64,000 bases of DNA. Source: Cellulosimicrobium funkei. GTDB taxonomy: Bacteria > Actinomycetota > Actinomycetes > Actinomycetales > Cellulomonadaceae. Each line of letters begins with the position of its first letter. Position 1 is the stretch's first letter. Below the pieces are notes generated by a model that saw only the letters and a list, made by a program, of their open reading frames with translations, ran no database searches and was not told the DNA's origin. Location of the stretch: positions 372,001 through 436,000 of the forward strand of contig NZ_SOZH01000005.1 of NCBI RefSeq assembly GCF_004519295.1, given 5' to 3'. This document shows, piece by piece, positions 52,646 through 60,478 of this stretch. Position numbers and translations under genes: made by a program.

Positions 52646-53316
52646 GCCAGATCCTCGTCGCCGAGGACGAGACCCGCATCGCGTCGTTCGTGGCCAAGGG
52701 GCTGCGCGCCGCGGGCTACGCGAGCACCACGGTCGCGACGGGCCGCGAGGCGTTCGACCTCGCGAGCACCGGCGACTTCGCGCTCCTCGTGCTCGACCTC
52801 GGCCTGCCGGACCAGGACGGCTTCACCGTGCTGCGCCGGCTGCGGGAGACCGGGAACGCGATCCCCGTCATCATCCTCACGGCGCGCACGTCGGTCACGG
52901 ACACCGTCGCCGGGCTCGAGGGCGGCGCCGACGACTACATGGCCAAGCCGTTCCGCTTCGAGGAGCTGCTCGCGCGCATCCGGCTCCGGCTGCGCAGCGA
53001 GCCCGCGGGCGAGGTCACGGTGCTCACGCACGGTGCGCTGAGCCTGGACCTGCGCACTCGGCGGGCCCGGACGTCCGACCGCGAGGTCGACCTCTCCGCG
53101 CGCGAGTTCGCGCTCGCCGAGGCGTTCCTGCGCAACCCCGGCCAGGTCCTCAGCCGCGAGCAGCTCCTCTCGCGCGTGTGGGGTTACGACTTCGACCCCG
53201 GCTCCAACGTCGTCGACGTGTACGTGCGGTACCTGCGCAACAAGCTCGGCGCGGAGCACTTCGTCACCGTGCGCGGGATGGGCTACCGCCTCGCGGACGC
53301 GCCGCGGCGCTCCTGA
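52642..53316 (+). CDS. OmpR/PhoB-type response regulator
   Basis: 224 residues. Receiver with ILVAEDETRIASFV, phospho-acceptor Asp52 (LLVLDLGLPD) and Lys102 in MAKPF; winged-helix output domain with LSREQLLSRVWGYDFDPGSN and VVDVYVRYLRNKLG. The GTG at 52642 overlaps the kinase stop. A bidirectional terminator follows eight bases after the stop. Confidence 0.96.
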   Translation: MSQILVAEDETRIASFVAKGLRAAGYASTTVATGREAFDLASTGDFALLVLDLGLPDQDGFTVLRRLRETGNAIPVIILTARTSVTDTVAGLEGGADDYMAKPFRFEELLARIRLRLRSEPAGEVTVLTHGALSLDLRTRRARTSDREVDLSAREFALAEAFLRNPGQVLSREQLLSRVWGYDFDPGSNVVDVYVRYLRNKLGAEHFVTVRGMGYRLADAPRRS

Positions 53317-53323
53317 ACCGACG

Positions 53324-53358
53324 ACGACGCCCGCCCCGGGGGCCGGGGCGGGCGTCGT
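53324..53358. terminator. Bidirectional terminator
   Basis: Perfect 16-base arms ACGACGCCCGCCCCGG and CCGGGGCGGGCGTCGT around GGG, between the convergent response regulator and small secreted-protein genes. Confidence 0.88.
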
Positions 53359-53388
53359 GGGGGCGCGGGCGGCGAGGCCCGGGCCGGG

Positions 53389-53781
53389 TCAGGTCGCGGA
53401 CTGCGGCGACGGCGGCGTCACCGGGCTGGCCGGCGTGCTCGCCGTCTGCGCGGTGCCCGCGGTGTCGGCCGTCGGGGCGGTGTTGGCGGTGTTCGCCGTC
53501 TGGCTCGTCACGGCGGAGGCCGCCGTCGTGGGCGACGCGGACGTGTTCGCGGAGCCCGCGGTGACCGTCGTGATCGACGTCCCGTTCTGGACGTCCGTCG
53601 GGCTCGGGGTGGCCGACGCGGTCGCCGCGGCCGTCGCGGCGTCGGACGTCGTCACCTCGACCGACGGGGAGACGACCGCCTCGTCGGGGGCGTCGAGCGC
53701 GCCCTGGGCGGCGGCCATCGTGGCCCCGAGACCGACCGCGCCGAGCGCCCCGGTGACGATCCATGCGCTGCGTGCCTTCAT
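53389..53781 (-). CDS. Small secreted Thr/Ala-rich protein
   Basis: 130 residues, no known family. MKARSAWIVTGALGAVGLGA and ATMAAAQGALDAP look like a signal peptide with cleavage after AQG or nearby. The mature part is low-complexity Thr, Ala, Ser and Pro (TSQTANTANTAPTADTAGTA), like cell-wall-spanning or glycosylated linkers. The ATG at 53781 has AAGGAG nine bases upstream. Its position opposite the two-component system is the only context. Confidence 0.6.
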   Translation of the reverse strand: MKARSAWIVTGALGAVGLGATMAAAQGALDAPDEAVVSPSVEVTTSDAATAAATASATPSPTDVQNGTSITTVTAGSANTSASPTTAASAVTSQTANTANTAPTADTAGTAQTASTPASPVTPPSPQSAT

Positions 53782-53845
53782 GGTGCTTCTCCTTCGTCCG
53801 ATGGTGCGCACGACCCCTCGGCCGTGCAGGTCTCGAGCCTCCCGC

Positions 53846-55174
53846 TCACGCGTGAGAGGCCGAGGAGGTCGTCATGAGAGTGCTCTCAGGAAGCGGGAGC
53901 AGCCCGTCCGCGACCGCGAGCCAGGCCTCCGCGAGCTCGCGCGAGCCCGCGCCCGGCACGAGGGACAGCACGACGCCCGCGGCCCGGGCGCGCAGCCCCA
54001 CCGGGTCGACGGCGGTCCCGAACACCGCGAGGCACCGCTCGACGAGCCCGCCCACGCCCCCGTACACGGTCGGCGCGAGCGCGGGCAGGACGGCGAGGTG
54101 CCCGACGAGGCACGCGAGGTCGTCCACGCGGTGGCCCGGCCCGAGCGTGTCCACGTCGAGCAGCGCGGCCACGCGCGGCCGGGCCGTCGCCCCCGGGACG
54201 TCGACGGCGTCCGGGCCCGCGGCGAGCAGGACGTTCGCCTCGTAGAAGTCGCCGTGCGTCGCCACGACGGGGCCGGGGTCGCGCGTCGCGACCGCGTCCC
54301 CGACGGCGCGCGCCACGTGCCGCACCCGCTCGGCGTCGAGACCGTGGACCGCGAGCGCCGACGTCGCGTAGTGCTCCACGCGCTCCGCCCACGCGGGCCG
54401 ACGGCGCAGCGTCGTCGCGCGCTCCGGCAGCGCGTCGAGCGCACGGAGCAGCTCGTGCGGGTCGATCGCCTCGGGCTGCGCTTCCGGTCCCGACGCCGCG
54501 AGGTGCTGCGCGAGCGACGGGCCGCGCGCCTCCTTGAGGACCACGAGGCCGTCGTCGTCCCGGGCGAGGCACCGCGGGGCGCGCACGGCCCCGTCCTGGA
54601 GGAGGTCGTGGCGGCGCGCGAGCGCGCGCGCCCGGCCGGGCCGGACGACCTTGACGTAGAGCGTGCGGGAGGGCGTCCGGGCGCGGAGCACCGCGCGCCG
54701 CAGCGGCCGGTAGGCGACCATCGTCACCGACTCGACGGCCTCGCCCGGGGCGAGCACGCCGGCGTCGTCCAGGCGGCGCGTGAGACCGGGCGCGTCGCAC
54801 GCCGCCGCGAGCGCGGGCAGCAACGGGTCGGCCGGGTGCCGCCACACGTGCACGACGCGCGGCCCGTCCTCCAGGCGCGCGACGCCCGGCCCGACGGCGT
54901 CGGGCGGGAGGGGCGCGGTCGTCGCGAGCAGGTACGCGGTCGCGTCGACGGACGCCACCGCCCCGCCGGGCCGGGCCGGGAGCGTGCGGCGGGCGACGAC
55001 GTCGTACCCGACGGTGACCTCCGCACCGGGGCGCGCGTGCACCTGGTGGACGCGCCACGTGCCGAGCCCGGCGCCGTCGGCCCCGAGCGCCGCGTCGAGG
55101 AGGCCGCCCGCGTCGGGACCGGTGAGCAGGTCGAGCCAGGCGCGCTGGTCGGGGACGGCGGGGGCGATCGTCAT
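53846..55174 (-). CDS. Aminoglycoside phosphotransferase-like kinase
   Basis: 442 residues. The C-terminal half is an APH-type kinase: catalytic loop VATHGDFYEANVL (Asp base, then Asn) and ALLDVDTLGPGHRVDDLA, which holds the metal-binding Asp. RTLYVKVVRPGRA may carry the ATP-contacting Lys. The first 130 residues are less typical. The ATG at 55174 is chosen; the larger frame to 56557 runs antisense through other genes. The substrate may be an antibiotic, a sugar or a small metabolite such as choline; resistance should not be assumed. Confidence 0.78.
   Translation of the reverse strand: MTIAPAVPDQRAWLDLLTGPDAGGLLDAALGADGAGLGTWRVHQVHARPGAEVTVGYDVVARRTLPARPGGAVASVDATAYLLATTAPLPPDAVGPGVARLEDGPRVVHVWRHPADPLLPALAAACDAPGLTRRLDDAGVLAPGEAVESVTMVAYRPLRRAVLRARTPSRTLYVKVVRPGRARALARRHDLLQDGAVRAPRCLARDDDGLVVLKEARGPSLAQHLAASGPEAQPEAIDPHELLRALDALPERATTLRRRPAWAERVEHYATSALAVHGLDAERVRHVARAVGDAVATRDPGPVVATHGDFYEANVLLAAGPDAVDVPGATARPRVAALLDVDTLGPGHRVDDLACLVGHLAVLPALAPTVYGGVGGLVERCLAVFGTAVDPVGLRARAAGVVLSLVPGAGSRELAEAWLAVADGLLPLPESTLMTTSSASHA
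53875..53888. promoter_or_regulatory. TGAGAG-N2-CTCTCA palindrome at the 3' end of the kinase gene
   Basis: TGAGAGTGCTCTCA lies within the last codons of the APH-like gene. It differs by one base from the palindrome upstream of the same gene. Confidence 0.35.
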
Positions 55175-55216
55175 GCGCCCAGGGCACCGTGCGCGCGTGG
55201 AACGGGGGTGAGAGCG

Positions 55217-55236
55217 CGATGAGAGTCCTCTCATCG
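55217..55236. promoter_or_regulatory. Operator-like palindrome upstream of the APH-like gene
   Basis: CGATGAGAGTCCTCTCATCG is a palindrome with perfect nine-base arms around TC. It lies in the divergent region, 43 bases before the APH-like start and 27 bases before the -35 of the membrane-protein gene. Its core TGAGAG-N2-CTCTCA recurs at 53875-53888. Confidence 0.5.
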
Positions 55237-55262
55237 AGTCCGCACCGGGCCGCCGGCCACCC

Positions 55263-55291
55263 TTGACCCGCGGGCGGGTCCGTGGGAATGT
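55263..55291 (+). promoter_or_regulatory. Candidate promoter of the membrane protein-gntR pair
   Basis: TTGACC (55263-55268) and GAATGT (55286-55291), spacer 17. Transcription would begin at about 55298, which is the G of the GTG start, so the message would be leaderless. Confidence 0.45.
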
Positions 55292-55308
55292 ATCGATGTG
55301 TTGATACA
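55289..55308. promoter_or_regulatory. GntR/YtrA-type operator candidate
   Basis: TGTATCGATGTGTTGATACA, arms TGTATCGA and TTGATACA with one mismatch, covers the predicted transcription start and the first codons of the membrane-protein gene. The second gene of this operon is a YtrA-type GntR regulator, so autoregulation is the simple reading. Confidence 0.6.
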
Positions 55309-56266
55309 AAGCGTCTCCGAGGAGCCGGACGGGGTCGAGCTGTTCCTCCCCGCCGGATACGACCTGCTGTGGAGCGTCGTCGCCCTCGCCGCGCTCGCGG
55401 GCGTCGGCGCCCTCGTGGTGCTCGCCGTGCGCGCGCTGACCCGCGAGCCGGCGCCCGCCCTGCACGGGCTCGCGGACGGGGACCCGGTGCGCCGCGCCGC
55501 CCGACGGCACGCGACGACCGTCACCGTCGCTGCGGCGACCGCCGCCGCGCTCGTGGGCGCCGTCCTCGTGCAGGCCGTGACGACCGCCGTCGGCGGCCTC
55601 GCGGAGGGCGTGCTCGTCGGGCTCTCCCCCGCGCTCGTCGGCCTGGCGTTCCTCGGGGCGCACGCCGTCGGCGAGCGCACCTGGCCGCGCCAGCGCACGG
55701 CGGTCCGGGCGGCCACGCTGCGCCCGCGCACGGTGCCCGACGTCGCGCCGCGCGGCCTGCGCCGCCTCACCTGGGCCCTCGGTGCCCTCGTGCTCGTGCT
55801 CACCGCGGTCGGCGGCCTCACCGCCGGGTCGGACGGGCGGTCCGTGACGCGCGTGCTGGGCGACGTCACGTCGACGACCAGCCCCTACCCCGGATGGTTC
55901 TACGGCGCCTGGCTCGCGGCCGGCGCCGTGCTGCTCGTGGCCGGCGCGGAGGGCGTGCTCCGGCTGGTCGCGCGCCGCCCCGCCGTCCCGCGCGTCGAGC
56001 CCGGGTGGGACCTCGCGCTGCGTCGCGCGTCCGCGCACCGGGTCCTGCGCGGCACCCAGCTCGCGCTCGGGCTCACCGCGGCCGGCACGCTCGCCTACGG
56101 TGCGAACGCCGCCGCCCGGGCGGGCTACCCCGGGGCGGTCGTGCTCGTGGTCGTCGCCGTCGTGATCGCCCTCGTGGCGGTCGCCGTCGGCGTGCGGCCC
56201 GCCCCGGACCCCGACGCGGAGGTCGCCGCCCCGGCGTCCGCGGGGCACGGGCGTCGCGATGGGTGA
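55298..56266 (+). CDS. Hypothetical polytopic membrane protein
   Basis: 322 residues, no family recognised. About seven hydrophobic segments, for example YDLLWSVVALAALAGVGALV, TVTVAAATAAALVGAVLVQA, LTWALGALVLVLTAVGGLTA and GAVVLVVVAVVIALVAVAVG. The segment TSTTSPYPGWFYGAWLAAGA is the most distinctive. The start is the GTG at 55298, close behind a promoter and without a ribosome-binding site, consistent with leaderless translation. Its 3' end overlaps the gntR gene by eight bases. In this arrangement the regulator often senses the state its partner membrane protein responds to. Confidence 0.72.
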   Translation: MLIQSVSEEPDGVELFLPAGYDLLWSVVALAALAGVGALVVLAVRALTREPAPALHGLADGDPVRRAARRHATTVTVAAATAAALVGAVLVQAVTTAVGGLAEGVLVGLSPALVGLAFLGAHAVGERTWPRQRTAVRAATLRPRTVPDVAPRGLRRLTWALGALVLVLTAVGGLTAGSDGRSVTRVLGDVTSTTSPYPGWFYGAWLAAGAVLLVAGAEGVLRLVARRPAVPRVEPGWDLALRRASAHRVLRGTQLALGLTAAGTLAYGANAAARAGYPGAVVLVVVAVVIALVAVAVGVRPAPDPDAEVAAPASAGHGRRDG

Positions 56267-56654
56267 GCTGCGCGTCGAGATCGACCTGCGCACCGGCCTC
56301 GCCCCGTACGAGCAGATCCGGAGCCAGGTCGTCGCGCACGTCGCGGCCGGGCGGCTGCGCGTCGGCGACCGCCTCCCGACGATCCGCGCGCTCGCGACCG
56401 ACCTCGGTCTCGCCCCCGGGACGGTGGCCCGCGCGTACCGGGAGCTCGAGGCGGCCGGGGTCGTCACGACGCGTCGTCGGGCCGGGACGGTCGTCGCCGA
56501 CGGCGTCTCCCCCACGGACGTCGCCGCGCGCCACGCCGCGCACGAGCTCGTGCGCACCGGCCGCGAGGCCGGGCTGTCGGACGACGCGATCGTCGACGTC
56601 CTGCGCGGCGCGCTGCTCGGCGCGCACCGCCCGGAGCGGGGCGCGCCGCACTGA
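56259..56654 (+). CDS. GntR-family regulator, YtrA subfamily
   Basis: 131 residues. The winged helix-turn-helix covers about residues 8-80 with LAPYEQIRSQVVAHVAAGRL, GDRLPTIRALATDLGLAPGT and VARAYRELEAAGVV. The short helical C-terminal part (about 50 residues) is typical for YtrA-type members, which pair with membrane or ABC proteins. The ATG overlaps the preceding gene. It probably binds the palindrome at 55289-55308. Confidence 0.9.
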   Translation: MGELRVEIDLRTGLAPYEQIRSQVVAHVAAGRLRVGDRLPTIRALATDLGLAPGTVARAYRELEAAGVVTTRRRAGTVVADGVSPTDVAARHAAHELVRTGREAGLSDDAIVDVLRGALLGAHRPERGAPH

Positions 56655-56810
56655 CCTCCGGCACGGACCGGGCACCGACCGGCGCCACAGACCGTGCGTC
56701 ACGACCGGGTCACGATCCGCCGAGAAACCGGCGCCGTCGTCCGACCGGGCGCGGCGGACGGCGCATGATGGACCATCGCGGCGACGCCGCGGCAGACGAA
56801 GGGGGACCAG

Positions 56811-57797
56811 GTGGAGCAGGGAACCGTCCGCTCGCCCACGACGGCGAGCGCGCCCGCGACCGGCGCGCGACCGACGGCGGCACCGCGCCGTCGCGGGCCC
56901 GTCCGGCGGGTGGTCGCGCGCGCCGTCGTGCCCGCGCTCGCCGCCGCGCTGGCGCTCGCGGGCTGCCAGGCGGGCCTGCCGGACATGGAGCCCGGGCGGA
57001 CGCCGTCGGCCTCCGAGAGCCCGACCTCGCCGGAGCCGACGAGCCCGAGCCCGTCCGCGCCCACCACGGCGCCGGAGCCCACCCCCACCGAGACGCCCGA
57101 GCCCGACCCGACGCCCACCGAGACGCCCGAGCCCAGCACGCCGCCGCCGGCCGCCGAGCCCACGCCCACGCCGACGCCCGAGGCCCCGCCGGAGCCGGTC
57201 GAGCTCGCGCGCGGGGCGACCGGCGAGCGGGTGGTCGCCCTCCAGCAGCGCCTCGCCGACCTCGGCTACTTCATCGGCGCGCCCGACGGCGACTTCGGCG
57301 GCGGCACCCAGCAGGCCGTGTGGGCCCTGCAGAAGGCGGCGGGCCTCTCGCGCGACGGCGTCGTCGGGCCCGCGACCCAGGCCGCGCTCGACGAGGGCGT
57401 CACGCCGCAGCCGCGCAGCGGGTCGGGCAAGGTCGTCGAGATCGACCTCGACCGCCAGCTCCTGCTCGCCGTCGAGGACGGTCGCGTCGTCACGGTGGTC
57501 AACGCGTCGTCCGGGAACGGCGAGTCGTACGAGGCGAAGGGGCGCACCTACCGCGCGAGCACGCCGCGCGGCACGTTCCAGGTAGGCCGGCAGGTCGACG
57601 GGAACCACTCGTCCAGCCTCGAGCTCGGCGACATGTGGCGCCCCAAGTTCTTCACCGGCGGGATCGCGGTGCACGGCTCGGGGTCGATCCCGCCGTGGCC
57701 CGCGTCGCACGGGTGCGTCCGCGTCGCGAACTCGGCCATGAACTGGCTCTGGGACACCTGGCGCGCCGACCCCGGCACCACCGTCCTCGTCTACTGA
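56811..57797 (+). CDS. Lipoprotein L,D-transpeptidase with peptidoglycan-binding domain
   Basis: 328 residues. The N terminus has an Arg-rich stretch, a hydrophobic core and the lipobox LALAGC with lipidation at Cys52. A Pro/Thr/Glu-rich wall-spanning stretch of about 75 residues follows. The PG-binding domain (about 135-195) has GERVVALQQRLADLGYFIG and DGVVGPATQAAL. The YkuD catalytic domain at about 205-328 has the motif GSIPPWPASHGCVRV with His300 and Cys302. It forms 3-3 cross-links or anchors proteins in the wall. The GTG at 56811 has GGGGGA five bases upstream. Confidence 0.93.
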   Translation: MEQGTVRSPTTASAPATGARPTAAPRRRGPVRRVVARAVVPALAAALALAGCQAGLPDMEPGRTPSASESPTSPEPTSPSPSAPTTAPEPTPTETPEPDPTPTETPEPSTPPPAAEPTPTPTPEAPPEPVELARGATGERVVALQQRLADLGYFIGAPDGDFGGGTQQAVWALQKAAGLSRDGVVGPATQAALDEGVTPQPRSGSGKVVEIDLDRQLLLAVEDGRVVTVVNASSGNGESYEAKGRTYRASTPRGTFQVGRQVDGNHSSSLELGDMWRPKFFTGGIAVHGSGSIPPWPASHGCVRVANSAMNWLWDTWRADPGTTVLVY

Positions 57798-57812
57798 GCC
57801 GAGCCCCCGGTG

Positions 57813-57875
57813 CGCTGAGTGCATGACTTCGTCGCGGCGGCGGGGTCCGAACGCGACGAGATCATGCACTCAGCG
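57813..57875. terminator. Long hairpin between the transpeptidase and murB
   Basis: CGCTGAGTGCATGA (57813-57826) and TCATGCACTCAGCG (57862-57875) are perfect 14-base arms. After a two-base mismatch, TCGTCGCG pairs with CGCGACGA inside. The element is 63 bases, lies between convergent genes, and is less GC-rich than the other terminators here. It can end both transcripts; it may also be a dispersed palindromic element. Confidence 0.7.
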
Positions 57876-57884
57876 ACGGGCGGG

Positions 57885-59138
57885 TCAGAGCGCGACGCCG
57901 ACGAGCACCGGCTCCGGCACGAGCTCGACGCCGAACGCCTCCACGACGCCGTCGCGCACCGCGCGCGCGAGCTCGACGACGTCCTCCGCGCTCGCCCCGC
58001 CGCGGTTCGTCAGCGCGAGCGTGTGCTTCGTCGACAGCCGCGCGAGGCTCGACGGGCCGTGCACGCCGAACCCCTTGGTGAAGCCCGCGTGCTCGATGAG
58101 CCACGCGGCCGACGTCTTCACGAGCGTCGGGTCGATCTCGCCGAGGCTCGGGCCGGTGGTCCGGGTCGGGGTCGCCGTGCGGACCGGGTACCGCGGGGCC
58201 TCGGCCGGGAGCAGGTCCGCCTGCTCGGCAGGGACGACGGGGTTCGTGAAGAACGACCCGGCGCTCCAGCGGTCGTGGTCGGGCCCCGCCGCGGGGTCGA
58301 CGTCGGGGCCGGCGCCGTCGAGCAGCATGCCCTTGCGCGCGCGCAGGGAGAGCACCGCGGCGCGCACGTCCGCGCTCGGCGCGCGGTCCCCGACCTGGAC
58401 CCCGAGCGTGCGTGCCAGCTCGGGGTACGCGACCGGCGCCGACAACGACCCGAGCCGCGCCTGGAAGCCCACGTCGAGCACGACGTAGCGGGGCGACGGG
58501 TACCAGGGGCCGTCGTCGTCGGACCCGGCGCCGGCGTCCACGTGCATGCTGCGCTTGAGCAGCGACGTCCGGTAGCCGAACGCGAGCTCGCCCAGGGCGA
58601 GCGTGCGCACCCGCGAGCGCGCGCGGTCCCAGACCCGCACGGTCGAGACCACGCCCGCGACGTCCTGCCCGTACGCGCCGATGTTCTGGACCGGCGCCGC
58701 GCCCACGGTGCCCGGGATGCCCGACAGCGCCTCGACCCCGACCCACTCCTCCGCGACCGCGCGCGCCACGAGCTCGTCCCAGTCCTGGCCCGCCGGGGCG
58801 TGGAAGCTCGCGCCCCCGCACGAGTCTTCCGCGTCGACGGTGATCCCGCGCCGCAGGTCGCGCACGACGACGCCGCCGAAACCCTCGTCGCCCACGAGCA
58901 GGTTCGAGCCTCCCCCGATCACGAGGAGCGGCTCCCCCGCCTCGTCGGCGGCCCGGACGATCTCCAGCAGCTCCGCCTCGCTGTGCGCCTCGACGTACCG
59001 GTCCGCCGGCCCGCCCACGCGCAGCGTCGTCAGCTCGGCGAGCGACGGCGTCCCGACGGCCTCGGGACGCAGCCCCGGGGCGGTCCCGACGATCTCGGGC
59101 AGGTCACGGTCCACGGGGGCGGCAGGTTCGCAGGTCAC
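57885..59138 (-). CDS. murB: UDP-N-acetylenolpyruvoylglucosamine reductase
   Basis: MurB, 417 residues, reduces UDP-GlcNAc-enolpyruvate to UDP-MurNAc with NADPH and FAD. FAD-binding motifs are PLLVIGGGSNLLVGDEGFGG and SGIPGTVGAAPVQNIGAYGQ. SAGSFFTNPVV contains the catalytic Ser, and KTSAAWLIEHAGFTKG with a late GVELVPEPVLVG completes the family. An extra loop (about 185-205, GAGSDDDGPWYPSP) is longer than usual. The GTG at 59138 sits six bases after a TACGCT -10 box, so the message is probably leaderless. Confidence 0.95.
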   Translation of the reverse strand: MTCEPAAPVDRDLPEIVGTAPGLRPEAVGTPSLAELTTLRVGGPADRYVEAHSEAELLEIVRAADEAGEPLLVIGGGSNLLVGDEGFGGVVVRDLRRGITVDAEDSCGGASFHAPAGQDWDELVARAVAEEWVGVEALSGIPGTVGAAPVQNIGAYGQDVAGVVSTVRVWDRARSRVRTLALGELAFGYRTSLLKRSMHVDAGAGSDDDGPWYPSPRYVVLDVGFQARLGSLSAPVAYPELARTLGVQVGDRAPSADVRAAVLSLRARKGMLLDGAGPDVDPAAGPDHDRWSAGSFFTNPVVPAEQADLLPAEAPRYPVRTATPTRTTGPSLGEIDPTLVKTSAAWLIEHAGFTKGFGVHGPSSLARLSTKHTLALTNRGGASAEDVVELARAVRDGVVEAFGVELVPEPVLVGVAL

Positions 59139-59144
59139 CCGTCC

Positions 59145-59150
59145 AGCGTA
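59145..59150 (-). promoter_or_regulatory. murB -10 box (leaderless promoter)
   Basis: TACGCT on the minus strand is followed by six bases (GGACGG) and then the GTG of murB. This spacing is typical of leaderless actinobacterial transcripts. No convincing -35 is seen; it would fall at the end of the upstream transporter gene. Confidence 0.5.
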
Positions 59151-59164
59151 GTTCGGGTTCCCCG

Positions 59165-60478
59165 TCAGTCGGCGCGCCCCGCGCGGTCCGCGCCCTGGGC
59201 GGCCTGCTGGCCCGCGGCACCGGCGGCCGTGGGGAGCGGTCGCGTCGCGCCGACGACGAGCAGGCCGACGACGACGGGCACGGCGATCACGAGGAGCGCC
59301 CCGCGGTAGCCGACGTGCTCGGCGAGGAAGCCGATGAGCGGCGGCCCCATGAAGAACGCGGAGTACCCGATCGTCGCGACGACGCTCACGCGCACGGCGG
59401 CGCGCGCCGGGTCGTCGGACGCGGCGCTCATCCCCACGGGGAACCCGAGCGCCGCACCCATGCCCCACGCGACGACGCCGACGAGCGCGACCCAGAGGTT
59501 CGGGGACAGCGTGAACACGAGCAGGCCGAGCAGCGCGAGCGCGGCGCCCAGGCGCAGGACGGCGACGCGGCCGTAGCGGTCGAGCAGGCCCGTCCCGAGC
59601 AGGCGCATCCCGGTCATGGCGGTGAGGAACACGGCGAGCCCGACGGCGCCCATCGCGTCGGACGTGCCGAACCCGTCGACGACGGCGAGGCTCACCCAGT
59701 CGTTCGCGGCGCCCTCGGTGAGCGCGGCCGCGAGCACGACGAGCCCGATGAGGAGGGTGCGCGGCTCGGTCCACGCGCTGAGGGCCCCGCGCTCGTCCTT
59801 GCCCGTGCCGTGCGACGCCCCGCTCCCGGCCGCTGCGGCGGGGTCGGCACCGGCGGCGTCCTCGACGGTCTCGGCGACCGCGTGGTCCACCTTGCCCGCG
59901 GGGAGGAAGAACCGCACGGACCACAGGACGCCGACGAGGCTCAGCACGACGGCGGCCGTGAGGTGCGCCTGGACCGGCACGTGGAGCGCGGCCATGAGCG
60001 CACCGACGCCGGCGCCGGCCATGGTGCCGAACGAGAACCCGGCGTGGAAGCGCGGCATGATCGCCTTGCCGAGCCGCTGCTCGACGGCGGCGCCCTCGAG
60101 GTTCATCGCGGCGTCCCACACGCCGGTGCCGATCCCGGCGAGGAACAGCCCGACGCGCACGACGACGTCCTCCCCCGTCGCGACGCCCGTGACCGCGGTG
60201 ACGAGACCGACGACGTTGGTCACGGCGAAGACCGTCACGGCCTTCGAGGCACCGAGCCGCTGGACGACCATCCCGGACAGCGGCAGCGCGAGCAGCGACC
60301 CGACCGCCATGAAGAGCAGCAGGAGGCCCATCTGCGCCTCGGTGAAGCCGAGCGAGTCCCGCACCGCGGGCAGGCGGGAGGCCCACGTCGCGAAGTTGAA
60401 CCCGTTGAGGAAGAAGACCGCGAAGACGGACCAGGTGGCGAGGGCGACGACGCGGCGGTCGGGGCGGGCGGTGGTCAT
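59165..60478 (-). CDS. MFS transporter (first of a paralogous pair)
   Basis: 437 residues, 12 transmembrane helices. FLNGFNFATWASRLPAVRDS in helix 1 and GLLLLFMAVGSLLALPLSG in helix 2 resemble the YbjJ/FucP-like branch of sugar-type MFS proteins. A polar central loop (about 205-240) joins the halves. It is similar throughout to the preceding gene, for example RTLLIGLVVLAAALTEGAAN against RTLLIGLVILSAALSEGSAN. The ATG at 60478 overlaps that gene's stop (ATGA). Substrate unknown; a sugar is likely given the LacI regulator. Confidence 0.9.
   Translation of the reverse strand: MTTARPDRRVVALATWSVFAVFFLNGFNFATWASRLPAVRDSLGFTEAQMGLLLLFMAVGSLLALPLSGMVVQRLGASKAVTVFAVTNVVGLVTAVTGVATGEDVVVRVGLFLAGIGTGVWDAAMNLEGAAVEQRLGKAIMPRFHAGFSFGTMAGAGVGALMAALHVPVQAHLTAAVVLSLVGVLWSVRFFLPAGKVDHAVAETVEDAAGADPAAAAGSGASHGTGKDERGALSAWTEPRTLLIGLVVLAAALTEGAANDWVSLAVVDGFGTSDAMGAVGLAVFLTAMTGMRLLGTGLLDRYGRVAVLRLGAALALLGLLVFTLSPNLWVALVGVVAWGMGAALGFPVGMSAASDDPARAAVRVSVVATIGYSAFFMGPPLIGFLAEHVGYRGALLVIAVPVVVGLLVVGATRPLPTAAGAAGQQAAQGADRAGRAD

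Noticed and set aside
53846-55174. Antibiotic resistance gene
   Set aside because: The APH fold is shared by many metabolic kinases; no specific resistance motif and no mobile-element context.
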